Shown here in pieces: positions 10,990 through 20,993 of a DNA stretch of 64,000 nucleotides; the first letter of the stretch is position 1, and every line of letters starts with the position of its first letter. The DNA is from Polytrichum commune (taxonomy: Eukaryota; Streptophyta; Polytrichopsida; Polytrichales; Polytrichaceae): NCBI GenBank assembly GCA_950295325.1, contig OX485804.1, positions 12,154,001 through 12,218,000 on the forward strand. The letters are read 5' to 3'. A program made the position numbers and the translations under genes. The notes beneath the pieces were generated by a model. That model did not search any database, was not told the origin of the DNA, and saw only the letters and a list, made by a program, of their open reading frames with translations.

Positions 10990-12866
10990 AACCCTCTTTG
11001 GTTAACATGTTGACCGAACTCCACCAACGAAGCCCAAACGACCGTCCTTCCTCCGTCATCCCTTCGTCCGTCCTGGCCTTTCCGCGTCCATCCCGTCCAC
11101 AGTTCCATTGCAGTGCCAACCGTTCTGTCGGGTCCAATGTTCTAGCTTACCGACGACGCGTCACCGTCGTTATGTACTTCGTCGGTCCGGCCCCCCGTTC
11201 GTCCACTCACCGACGCGCGATTCAGTCCGTCCACGCGGTACGCAAAGTCTTTGTTCGAAGGGATGCTACCTCGGCCCTTCCTCTTCGCACACGATCCCAC
11301 GTTACATGCGGCGGATGGATTGACAAAAAGGGATCAACTCTCCACATCTTTAGTTACTCCACACGCACTGCAGTGAATCGCCTTGTACAGAGAGAGAAAT
11401 TGCGCAAAAATCTGCATGCAAATTCCACTATCTTATCCTCACCTAACTTCTAATTGCGCTTGATGAGCTTAGTGCACCTTCTACCCAGCTGCTGCAATCG
11501 GGGTTTAGGTGAGAGCTTCCAAGAAGCATCATCTGTTGCAGGACGAGTGCACGGGAAGCGTGGGAGAAATTTGACCCTGAAGACCAGAAAGGTAACGAGG
11601 TCTTGGTGTAGGTACATCCCTTTACTTAATTTGTGCCGGTTGGTAGATTCGCGCCATAGCCAGGAATTCTTTTGTGCGGGTCCCGCAGATGTAGAAAACC
11701 GTGTGAGCTGGAGGTCATAGCTGGAGGTCGCTTGCCCCGTCCTGAAGTTAGAGACTCCGTGTGTCGTTCATTGATGAAGTCTCTCCTTTTTTTCCTCTCT
11801 TTGGAACCGCGTAGCACTGCGGAACTCCACCTCTTCTGTGGCACAAAGTTTCTTCATGCAGAGAGTTATAAACTGATTATTCAGTGAATTTTAATTTTGG
11901 TTTTGTTTTGCTTTGTTTGTGGACACAGACAGACAGCGGTAGGGCTACCAGATCTAGGATTAGGATATTTTGTTGTGAAGCCTACGTCGTCAGCATTGAT
12001 TGACGTGCAGCTTTTTGAGTTAGTTGCAGCCAAAAACTGGTGAACAGAAGAGGTTCCAGAGGTCGTGAGGAGGCTTGTCCTTATTTTGGTGCAAATAATT
12101 GCAGAAGGGAATCCTATCGAGGAATTTGGACGGGAAGCGCGCGAGGTTTGTGATTGATGTTCTTTCTCTTGCGCATCTTCTCCGGGGTTTGTTTTTGTGA
12201 GGGATGCGGATCTATAGATCTGGGAGCTGAGGCTGGGTTTCCATCTTTTTTTCCCTGCTCCATATCCAATTTGTGTCCGGCGCTTCTGTCCTCAACACTT
12301 GCTTGTACTTGGGGCACATAAAAAGTATTGTGAGGTGAATGAAATTGAAACTGTTGCTCTTTTAAGCCAATTTGTTGTTTGGAAACTGTGGAACTAAGGA
12401 ATTATGGAACTCGCATAGTCAAGTAGGAGCTCGGAGGTTTGGAATTACGAGACAGACTTGGACGAGCAAATCTTGAGAGACTGTTTTTATTAGGAGTTCT
12501 CAAGCACTTAGTCCTCCTGCAAAGGGTACCTTTTTCGCATGCAAGCCTCTGCTGGATGTTCCTAACGCCTTTCTCCACGTGCTTATACCTTCGGCACTCG
12601 AAATTATTGTGAGATGAATCACATGGAGTTGCTCTTCTAAGCCAATTTGTCTCAGCCTAGTCAAGCAGGAGCTTGGAGGTTTTGGAATTAAGCAATAGAC
12701 TTGAACGAAAAAAATCTTGAGCGATTGTCTTTATTAAGTGTTCTCAAGCCCTTAGTTTTCCCGGAAAGGGTAGCTTTCTCGCATGTAATCCTCTGGTGGA
12801 TGTTCCTGATGCCGTTCTTCTTGATGAAATTTGCAGAAATTGCGATTCAGTAGGAGGGCGTCCCTA
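10990..12866 (+). promoter_or_regulatory. Probable promoter, leader exon and 5' intron of the rhomboid gene
   Basis: Base composition becomes GC- and CpG-richer from about 11000 to 11800 than anywhere nearby, as expected for a gene promoter and first exon. No clear TATA box was found; a GAGAGAGA tract lies near 11390. Plausible splice donors are AG/GTGAGA at 11508/11509 and AAG/GTAACG at 11591/11592. A plausible acceptor TTTGCAG ends at 12836, 30 bp before the ATG, giving a leader intron of about 1.2-1.3 kb. Upstream ATGs in the leader (for example 11463) could form short uORFs. Transcript ends are inferred, not observed. Confidence 0.45.
12299..12820 (+). repeat. Tandem duplication inside the rhomboid leader intron
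   Basis: Two diverged direct copies, about 12299-12576 and 12579-12820. Shared landmarks in order: TATTGTGAG.TGAAT, TTAAGCCAATTTGT, AGTCAAG.AGGAGCT, AATCTTGAG, GTTCTCAAGC, AAGGGTA.CTTT, and CTGGTGGATGTTCCT. The first copy has about 30 extra bases in the middle. The second copy ends directly at the proposed splice acceptor, so the duplication may have produced an extra or alternative acceptor. Confidence 0.8.
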
Positions 12867-13844
12867 ATGGCGGACGTAGAAAGAGGCGCTGTGCGCAATG
12901 GCATGTATCCTTCCTACGTGCAGCCGGTGCGGAAGCCTCCCCGCCGATGGTTCCCTATCTTCACTCTCCTCGCTTTCGTGGCCAACATTGTTGTGTTCGT
13001 CGTCGTCATGTACAAGAACAACTGCCCTGCACACATCCCCGCTGGGCAGAAGTGCGTCCTGCAGTCTTCGTTCAAGAGAATGTCGTTCCAGCCTTGGAAA
13101 GAGAATCCGTTGCTAGGGCCTTCCTCAGCAACACTCCAAGACATGGGAGGATTAGTGAGATCATTAGTCGTCCAGCACAAGCAAGGGTGGAGGCTCATGT
13201 CTGCCGTGTGGCTGCATGCGGGAGTGTTTCATATCGTCGTCAACATGATTGCGCTCCTCATTTTTGGAATTCAGCTGGAGAAAGAGTTCGGATTCATTCG
13301 CATAGCTTTGCTTTACTTGATCTCGGGGCTAGGTGGAACTTTGCTCTCCGCTCTCTTCATCAACACTTCTACGGTGTCCGTAGGTGCATCGGGTGCATTG
13401 TTTGGCCTTCTTGGCGGATGTCTCTCGGAGCTTATCACTAACTGGTCACACTACTCAAGCAGATGCTCCCAGCTCTTCCAGATCATCATTGTTGCGGGCG
13501 TCAGCCTTGCGGTTGGACTCTTACCGCATGTCGACAATTGGGCGCACATTGGAGGATTCGTCACCGGGTTCTTGTTAGGCTTCGTAATTCTAATGAAGCA
13601 CCAATACGCGTGGGTGAGCCGACGTGACCTTCTTGACCCGAGTATCGAGCGGCCAGTCAACAGCAGACACCATTGCTGCCAATACGTGCTTCTCATCGTC
13701 TCCGTAGTCCTCTTGCTAGCAGGATTTGCCGCTGGATTTGGAGCTCTCTACAAGAACATTGACGTCAACAAACATTGCTCCTGGTGTCACTACCTTGATT
13801 GTGTCCCTACCTCAGCATGGACATGTGATAGTGCAAGCCAGTAA
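12867..13844 (+). CDS. RHOMBOID-LIKE intramembrane serine protease (plant RBL type)
   Basis: Encodes 325 aa. Rhomboids cut membrane proteins inside the bilayer; plant RBL1/2-type members are mostly in the Golgi and secretory membranes. Seen in the sequence: a basic N-tail, TM1 at about 29-49, a lumenal loop with NPLLGPSS (80-87) and GWR (107-109), and the TM2 signature H117, H122, N126. The catalytic Ser is S175 in GASG (173-176), and the catalytic His is H227 in HVDNWAHIGG (221-230), followed by the TM6 GFVTGFLLGF. A seventh TM lies at about 273-295, then a Cys-rich tail CSWCHYLDCVPTSAWTC typical of plant RBLs. Start: the in-frame ATG at 12867 (MADVERG) is preferred because the frame upstream lacks an ATG before the intron acceptor at 12836. 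The coding region has no intron, whereas many angiosperm RBL genes have several; this may reflect lineage or a retrocopy. All catalytic residues are intact. Confidence 0.95.
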   Translation: MADVERGAVRNGMYPSYVQPVRKPPRRWFPIFTLLAFVANIVVFVVVMYKNNCPAHIPAGQKCVLQSSFKRMSFQPWKENPLLGPSSATLQDMGGLVRSLVVQHKQGWRLMSAVWLHAGVFHIVVNMIALLIFGIQLEKEFGFIRIALLYLISGLGGTLLSALFINTSTVSVGASGALFGLLGGCLSELITNWSHYSSRCSQLFQIIIVAGVSLAVGLLPHVDNWAHIGGFVTGFLLGFVILMKHQYAWVSRRDLLDPSIERPVNSRHHCCQYVLLIVSVVLLLAGFAAGFGALYKNIDVNKHCSWCHYLDCVPTSAWTCDSASQ

Positions 13845-15780
13845 TTAACAATATCTGTTCAATCTCTTTCAGCAAGTGCCTTCAGCAGCTTCGATGTAGA
13901 TCTAGAGTTGATGTTCTTATTACACGTCAGGATCGTCACGTCACATTAGAAATCGTCACGTCCATTTGCACATCCGTGGATCTACATGACTCTCAATGGT
14001 TGGAGTTTCATAGGCATCACAATTCTTACATTGTGCTCTCGCAGTCTTTTAATTCACCAAATTTAGTGTCAGTTTGCGCAACTGGCTCTTCCCTTGCACT
14101 GTTTGTGCACGATAGCTGTATAGAGGTTTCCATTGAAGGATTTCGGGACAGGTTAGGTATATGAAGCACTGATTTTGCCTTCTTTGTAGTGCACATGGAG
14201 GGGAGTCCCTGTTTGTTCCATGAAGCAACTTTTAACGGGGTTAGGTCAGTTTATTACACAGGGCATCACGGATGTGAGTCGTGACCAGTGCCTCCTATCT
14301 GTACCATAGAGCTCACATTGTTTTGCTGTGAACAAAGAAATAAACGAGAGCAAAACTGGTTCGGTCTTCATTTCTTGTCGAGATTTTCCCTGTTCGTATG
14401 CAATCTCCATGTTTCATGTGTAAGAAGAATTACTTCATTGATCGTTTTCTATCATTGCAGTTCCAGGAATATGGTGTTGCACTGACGATCGTATGTGAAG
14501 CTGGCAGACTCACAGGCAAATTGATCGATTAACTGATTGGTATGTTTGTCCCAGTTTGTAGACGACACAACACCTGAGAATGATCCTGCTACTTAGAACC
14601 GAATTTGTGGAGATTGTTTTTGGAAACATCATGTTCCTGTCGTTGTGTTCAGGATTTGCAGGATGTTGCGTTCAGGATTTCAACAAGGTATTCCACCTGA
14701 CTGCCACAAGTTTTTATATACTCTTTGCATGTAAGTTATACAACCCATGCCATCCGATGTGGAGTGGCATCTGCAACGTTTGACGGGGATCTGATGTCAG
14801 GCTGCTCATTTGCTTGCAACAGGAATTTCAACAGTTTCCTCCCTATAAACTAGGGTTCTTTGAGCCTCAACCTCACTGGTGCTAGATGCATGTGGGGGAA
14901 TCTGAGTGCTTCTACGCATGTATTGGATTTGATCTTGAATGTCGCGTGTTCCTTTTGAAAGACAAGGTAATCTGTTCTTTTCAGCAGTTGTCCTTATCTC
15001 ACAAATGAATAGTCGTGTGCAGTTGTTGTATGTCAGGTTGGGTTATGAAATTACGAATGAGCTGAAAATGTCATAACAAACCGGCAGGAACTCTTATTCG
15101 TTGTGTGAAGGCTCGAGGCTGTACAATGAATAAGGCTTCAAGGTTCTAGGTCTTGTTTGACTACATGCCTAGCCTACATGTTTTTAATGCGTAACTCATT
15201 CATTGCTTTCTGCAAGTTGTGACATTGGTTTAAGGTTCTACCATATATCTCCCTGATAGTTTCAAACGCAAATGCTCCAGAGAGGAAATTGTATTTTCTA
15301 CTGGACAATATTGATCCTCATGATCACGGTGGAGGTTTCGCCATCAATGGAACTCGTGTAAGTTAGAAGGAAGCTCAGAGATTCACGATGACTGCAACAT
15401 AATACCGTCATGTTAGTGAATCCAGAGCTAGTCTGACCCTTTTGATTCCTCTGTTAATTTCTCGTCATGAAATTTGTCAAGCAACGTTGTGGCATGCGCA
15501 CCAAACATGAAGCTGAAGAGGTTGACAAGACAAGATCATTCACCTGCTAGCGGAGTGATTGGAGCAACAGATTTCTCAAGATCTTGTTGCACGAGTCTTT
15601 GAGAGTTGAATCAGAGCTGGAGGACTGTGATTTTGGCAAATGGGAACCCAAGTTCTAAATTCCTTTCCCTAACTCTTTCCAGTGTATGACATGTTGCATG
15701 TGCTTGCCTGCTGAGTTCCTGTATGTTCTTAACATGGTATATGTGCCTTAGGTGTTCACTTGTATAATGTGACTAGTTCA
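13845..15780 (+). other. 3' flank / probable long 3' transcript region of the rhomboid gene
   Basis: Single-copy-looking sequence with no family seen elsewhere in the window. Splice-like sites occur (for example an acceptor TATCATTGCAG ending near 14460), so the transcript may continue with spliced 3' UTR exons. No coding frame with a recognisable domain was found. Confidence 0.4.
14339..14344 (+). terminator. Candidate poly(A) signal AATAAA
   Basis: Canonical AATAAA about 495 bp after the rhomboid stop codon in an otherwise single-copy region. Plant poly(A) signals are loose, so this is only the best-looking candidate. Confidence 0.3.
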
Positions 15781-16100
15781 CACTAAATAGTCCTATTAGT
15801 GTGGGCCACACTAGTTTTCTGGAGCCCACACTAATTTTCGAGTAGGAAATTAGCATGGACCACAGTAATTGTTCTTCTAGAAAATTAATTCAGAGAATAA
15901 TTTGTTTTTGTGCCACTATTGATGTAAGGTGACTATTTTATTCTATGGAAGGGGTTGCTCGGAAGCCTTCATGAAGACTTGGGAGAAGACCCAGGGTTTT
16001 GGATCCACAATAATTCCACCTTGCCTAGAAAAATTAGCGTGGCCCATGCCAATAGTATCTCCAATTAATTTTCCACCCACACTAGTAGGACTATTTAGTG
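15781..16100 (+). mobile_element. TA-ended MITE family J, copy 1
   Basis: 320 bp. TIR CACTAAATAGTCCTATTAGTG on the left and CTAGTAGGACTATTTAGTG on the right; the right border is TA and the left border is CA (probably mutated). The interior is rich in GTGGGCCACACTA-like words. The terminal CACTAAATA is the same as in family A, but the interior differs. A second copy is at 49167-49491 in the opposite orientation. Confidence 0.8.
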
Positions 16101-16668
16101 TAGTTTGGGGTTTTAATCGGACGTCAAGCACACATAAAGTGGCCACATTCTGTTATCAGAGGCCATTCTAGGCACAACCTCGAAGGAGACACCCATTTTT
16201 TAATTCTTGGAATTTCATGGTGGCAGTTGAAGGAGCGGCACTACTCTGGGATCAATTCCAAGTGAAAGAGCGGAGTCTTATTCTGTAACCAGTTTGAGAC
16301 CCCTTCCATATATCCAACTGAAGTTTCCAAAAACAAACCAGGCCAGTTTGAATGTAGCACGCCATATTTTTTTCAGTGTCAGAAACCCCCTTGAAAGGCA
16401 AGCAACAGGCACACAAAAGTGCCATTGTAAGCACTTGTGAACCTGCTAAGAAAGAGGCCCTCCTACACTACCACTTGCATGAATCGTTGGAGATCCAAGG
16501 AAGATACAAACTTCGATTGCAAATTTCTCACAACATAACTTCTTCCTCGTTCAGGAAGTACTTGCAGAATGAGCACTTCAGCTTGCTGTCTGATTCAAAC
16601 GGCCAGATCGGTCTGTGGAGTTGGAAACGCCCACAGTACACACGCGACACGAACCTACTGATTCGACC
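16101..16668. other. Single-copy-looking sequence downstream of the candidate gene
   Basis: Moderate GC and no repeat partner. Probably 3' region of the candidate minus-strand gene at 16669-17007. Open frames on both strands (102 codons on +, 60 on -) overlap and show no domain. Confidence 0.3.
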
Positions 16669-17007
16669 TCATATATTCAGGTGAACAATCAATCGCGCAA
16701 CATATACATCGCTTTGCATCACTTTCGCAATATGTAACATGTTCAAGCCGCAAATTGCATTTGCAATGAGCGTGGATTGTGCTGGGTGTATCTGGTCGAG
16801 TACTGTGACTTGTTTCTCCAACAGTAGCACTTTGTGGTGGGCGAGAGATTCCTGGGTCTCAAGAGTGATGCTTGAAACACTTTCTTGCTCCGATTCCACC
16901 TGCGAACTTCTAGGTAAAGTGCATGCGATAAATTATTGAAAAAAACTTGGGTTGGATTTTTCAGCTGGATGTCTCACATTGAATCCTGAACTTCCTGAGG
17001 AGGCCAT
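16669..17007 (-). CDS. Candidate two-exon gene, unknown function
   Basis: Proposed from splice signals. Exon 1 is 17007-16978 (ATG, 10 codons, residues MASSGSSGFN). The intron is 16977-16900 (78 bp, GTGAGA...TTCGCAG), and exon 2 is 16899-16669 ending in TGA, in frame, giving 86 aa. A polypyrimidine tract and TTTTAG just upstream could instead be an acceptor from an earlier exon, since the frame stays open upstream of the ATG. The product has a Ser/Glu-rich start, then a heptad-like stretch (about residues 24-45) and a C-terminal segment ending VYVARLIVHLNI. It contains no membrane segment and I do not recognise the family. It lies in a low-repeat island and converges on the rhomboid gene. Could be a chance frame. 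Confidence 0.3.
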
Positions 17008-17562
17008 TTTTGGGCTACTGAATGACTCAGTGAAGGCAAATTCATCTAAAAGGAAGGTGTCAGGAAGATCACAATAGGTCTCATTGTGTTCCTTGTGAAA
17101 TTTTCTTGTCAATGGTGATGACTTATTTCCAATATGAAAAGATGTTGTTCACAAGAAAGTTTTGAAATCAAGAATGAACTAGCTGTTCCCTTTGTTGATA
17201 CATTACTATACATAGTAGCTCCATGTTATTTTGATTCGAAAGTGCCAATTATCTATAGGAAAAAAGAGTCTATAGAGGAATATAATCTTGAAACTTTGGA
17301 CTTTTATTGGATATATGCATCACAGTTTCTTGAAGTTCAATGTTTCTAACTTTTATTATAATGAGTACATATTGCTACCATTTGGATATCTTAGAATCAT
17401 TAACAACTTTTCTTTGAGGCACAAGAAAAATTTAGCTCTAGAAAGCTTACTTTTTAGATGATATGATGCAACCACAATATGCTCCAAAAATTTAAGGGAT
17501 AAAGAATGAGGGGCAAACCCAAAAAGCAGAGATCATGCATATACTTGGATACTGAAAAGCTG
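17008..17562. other. Unannotated sequence between gene island and transposon block
   Basis: AT content rises from about 17110. A 71-codon frame (+, 17134-17349) has no recognisable domain and stops before further degraded frames. Confidence 0.3.
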
Positions 17563-18005
17563 CATGAAATGTGATTTTGAGGGCTACTTCACACACGAAC
17601 CAAGGGCAATGACCATGAAATGGTGAGGGCCCTTGACTATCATCCCAAGGCCGTACCATGTGTGTTGGGCTACCCATGTTGTGTAGGGATGGGTCCTCAA
17701 ACATAGTGTGAAGTGAGAATGGACCATGTTGAGGGACCATTGCATATTTTATTAATGAAAAAAGAGGGGCCGCCCTACCTCACTAAATACATATATTCAT
17801 TCTATTTTTTGACTTTCTTTTTTGAGTTTTACATTGGTGAAGAAAGAAAAGAGAACATGATATTGAGAGAAGAGGGAGGATTCCTGTTGCATTGGCTTTA
17901 TATTGGTGTTTGCACATGATTGTGCAACATGTGTTTCATATGCAAGTATTGGCACTCAACGAAGAATGGGGAAATGCCCTGATTTTGAGCATTTGTTTTT
18001 AGGGT

Positions 18006-18935
18006 ATGAAGATGTGTGATCATAGTGTATGGGCATTTGAGAGAAATGTAGGGTTTACCGATAGGTTATTATTGGGTTTTTTCATGAAAAAAATGTTCAA
18101 GCAAAGAATTTGTGTATGTTACAATACATTCAAATTTCTTTGTGAGAGGTTAGGTTCATATTTGCAAAGGAAGACTACACATATGAGAGAGACAATTTTG
18201 GCTGAAAGTAGAGTTGCAATGTCATTACAAAGGCTTGGAACTAGAGATACTTTGTGTACCGTAGGAAAGGTATATGGGGTGGTTGAAACTATAATTTTAG
18301 AAATAGTTCAATTTTTTTGTAAATTGCTAAGAGTTTATTTGTAAGGGATTTTTGTGCAATTTCCAAGTCTAGATCGGTTTAGGGTTCTAGCCCGAGAATT
18401 TGAGGCTCTTCATGGAATTCCTCACATTATAGGAGTAATCGATGGATCTCACATTCCCATCCTTGCACCCGTAATTAGAAGAGAAGATTATTACTACAAA
18501 AAATCGTTTCATTTAGTTTTATTACAAGATATAGTTGATATAAAATGTGTATTTTGGAATTACGATTTGGATGGGGAGGAAGTATGCATAATTGGATATT
18601 TTTTCAACTAACAAAAGTTGGAAGAGATTGCATGAAAAATAAATTCTTGCCTTATAAGTTGATTAGTAATTGTATGTATCCATTGCGGCCGTGGATTTAT
18701 AGCACTCTCAATGATTGTACAAAAATGTCTAAAAAATTAAAAAGAAAATTGAAATGTTATTCAAAGTTTTACTCGCATGTGTGTAGAAAATACTTTTAGA
18801 ATCCTGAAAGATATATGAAAAATTATTATAAAAAAATTTAATATATCATTACGGCATATGACTGATATAGTTGCTACATGTATTGTGCAACACAACATGT
18901 GTACAATTGGGAAGGATGAATTTGATATGGAATGC
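18006..18935 (+). pseudogene. HARBI1-like PIF/Harbinger transposase relic
   Basis: DDE nuclease of the PIF/Harbinger superfamily, once used to cut and insert the host element. The N-terminal part (18006-18344) shows the family pattern of FKFLCERLGSYL, MRETILAESRVAMSLQRL and a GVVET segment. After a stop, 18354-18611 has HGIPHIIGVIDGSHIPI with the first catalytic Asp, then Y and K residues of the next block. A frameshift near 18545 leads to GGSMHNWIFF, where the usual HD is HN, then LISNCMYPLRPW, where the usual GD..YPL Asp is Asn. A further shift near 18850 gives a C-terminal ATCIVQHNMC matching the family's CCxLHN block. Two Asp-to-Asn changes, stops and frameshifts make it inactive. Confidence 0.85.
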
Positions 18936-19799
18936 ACAGAATAAGTAAAGAAAGAATTAAATAAAAAAATAAGTAATAATAGATAATTGAAATAATGACA
19001 AAATATAAGGGTTGAATTACCAACTATAGGTGAGGTTAAAAATATTAGTATTATAGAAGATAGTGCAAGAAGAACATAAGAGATCGACAAAGATTCTAGA
19101 AATTTTTAATAAAAGAAAATGAATAAGATGAAGATTTATTGCTAGAGGTTATAAAAATGCATGTAGCAATAGCCAAATTTATGTGTGGTAGATTAAGCTT
19201 CAGATGTTTCTAATTTGAAATTTTAAGATATGAATATTGATTTTGATACGAATGAATAATTATAATTTTTATTCTAAAACTGTCAGATGAGCATCCAAAA
19301 TTTTTAGTAAATCAAAATTTTTCTAAAAATATGCAATCAAATTAGAAGAAATATTAATTATTTTTTCTAAAAATCCTTCCATCTTATTATAAAGTTTTTT
19401 TTTCGTCTTTTGTAACACTTGTAGGTGTATTCTATTATATGGCTTGTATACTATAATGTGCATCATATTTCTGAGTATTTGTTGGCATCTGATTAACAAT
19501 ACTTGCATATCATCTACTTCAAATATCATTATGCCCATAGTATTGACATTCTCGACTATTATGACCTGAAATTTTATTTGAGTGTTTATCATTTTTGTAC
19601 TCCAGTAGTTCACCTTGTATTTCTTACAAACCAATCAAAAATTATGCAAACTGAATACCATACAAGCATATAATTTGATACAAACATTCATCTATGTTTA
19701 CATACAACCACTAGATTATATAATAAAATAACATTGGATTTTAAAATATAATAGTAATGAATTTCATAATACAATATAATGGGATTGAATACTATATGT

Positions 19800-19965
19800 T
19801 GGGAACTCTATCAACTTGGCGGAATGAAAGTTGCGGACTAAAACACCTCTTAAGGCATCTATCCATAACCAAGAGGTCGCAAATTTGATTCCTAAATACG
19901 ACGAAATATCTAAGTCCTCAATGGGGAGAAAAGAGGACGGAGGGCCCAAGGAAAGAGGCAAAAGC
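19800..19965 (+). repeat. Possible tRNA-derived SINE fragment
   Basis: Contains TTGGCGGAATGAAAGTTGCGG followed about 45 bp later by GAGGTCGCAAATTTGATTCC, resembling pol III A- and B-box spacing in a tRNA-like head. No second copy is visible in the window, so this is tentative. Confidence 0.3.
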
Positions 19966-20195
19966 CAAGGTCTTCAAAAATACCCAATGAGTCCAATTTG
20001 TATGTCATTTTGCGTTCTCATTCATTCAATTGATTACTTTGAAATCAATATCAATGACATTAATTCACTAGTTCATATCTTGTTTGTTTGCAAATTTTGT
20101 GAGTTCTTCTTCCATTTCACCATGAATGGCTATGAGGATTTCGATCTCTTAACCTTGCCATTTAATAGGGTCATTTTCTTTACCTTCCAAATCTC

Positions 20196-20620
20196 CTAAC
20201 TCCACTTCCTATACTTTTGTTTTTTTCTTCGGTGCTCTTTCGATTTCAAAGTTACTACCTTATCTCTCTTTTTCTTGCCAATATTGTATTTTTTCCTAGT
20301 TGTATCTTTTGCCTTTCCTCTCATACTCATATTTCTACTACCTTCCACATTTTGTGGTATTTGTGTTCCAATCACTTCTACATCTTCATCATTGAACAAT
20401 TAATTTTTTTTGAAATTCCTATTTCTTAATGAGAGTCCATACAACCCAAATTGTGATTGATCTTCAAGAATGTTTTTGGCCTCATTGTTGGGTTTTGGAA
20501 CCTCTTCCATATTGCAATAATCATGCTAATAAAGGAAAAAAAATAAAAAATAAATCAATCAAAAAATTGTCTACTTCAATCACACATACAATAAATTCCA
20601 AACACTTCAAATTCTAGGCA
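20196..20620 (-). pseudogene. Lysine-rich frame, possible second Harbinger protein relic
   Basis: A 67-codon frame (20399-20196) plus an upstream open stretch encode a basic protein (about a third Lys/Arg, with KKKRDK and RRKKQK runs). Autonomous PIF/Harbinger elements usually carry a second, Myb/SANT-like DNA-binding protein in opposite orientation to the transposase, which fits the location. No tryptophan triad is visible, so the identity is only positional. Confidence 0.25.
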
Positions 20621-20655
20621 ATTGGGAGAAACGACTAGCTACCTCTTTTGAACTA

Positions 20656-20993
20656 CACTAAATAGGTAGATTAGTGTTGGAAACACTAATAGTCGACGAA
20701 AACGCTAAATGTAAATTGTCTCTATAGTGTTAGAACACTAAATGTCAACTCTAACACTATTTGTACCAAGTAGTAACTTTAAATATTTACATGAGCGCAT
20801 TTAGTGTTAGATGATATTTTGTAAATCTTGGAATGAAGAATTGAACGAAGAAGAATATGAGAACCTCATAAAAGGTATAATTTGTTCAAACCCTATTCAA
20901 ACACTAATTGTAATATCAGTTGAAAATTAGTGTTTTAGGTAACTATTGCATCTAACACTAATCTTCATCTAACACTAATCTACCTATTTAGTG
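20656..20993. mobile_element. TA-flanked MITE, AACACTAA-rich type
   Basis: 338 bp bordered by TA (20654-20655, 20994-20995). The ends are long inverted repeats: CACTAAATAGGTAGATTAGT on the left and its near-perfect complement on the right. The interior repeats AACACTAA / TTAGTGTT at least eight times in both orientations, plausible transposase-binding subterminal motifs. It is nested in the Harbinger element. Confidence 0.85.

Noticed and set aside
10998-11453. 151-codon open frame in the GC-rich leader
   Set aside because: Arg/Ser-rich composition typical of GC-rich non-coding DNA, with several competing frames in the same place and a promoter-like setting upstream of the rhomboid gene.
12898-13696. 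Five other open frames overlapping the rhomboid gene
   Set aside because: Shadows of the real coding frame, which has conserved catalytic motifs.
15781-16100. CACTA (En/Spm) transposon because the ends begin CACTA
   Set aside because: A 3-bp duplication is not seen; in related families the bases next to the ends are TA on both sides.
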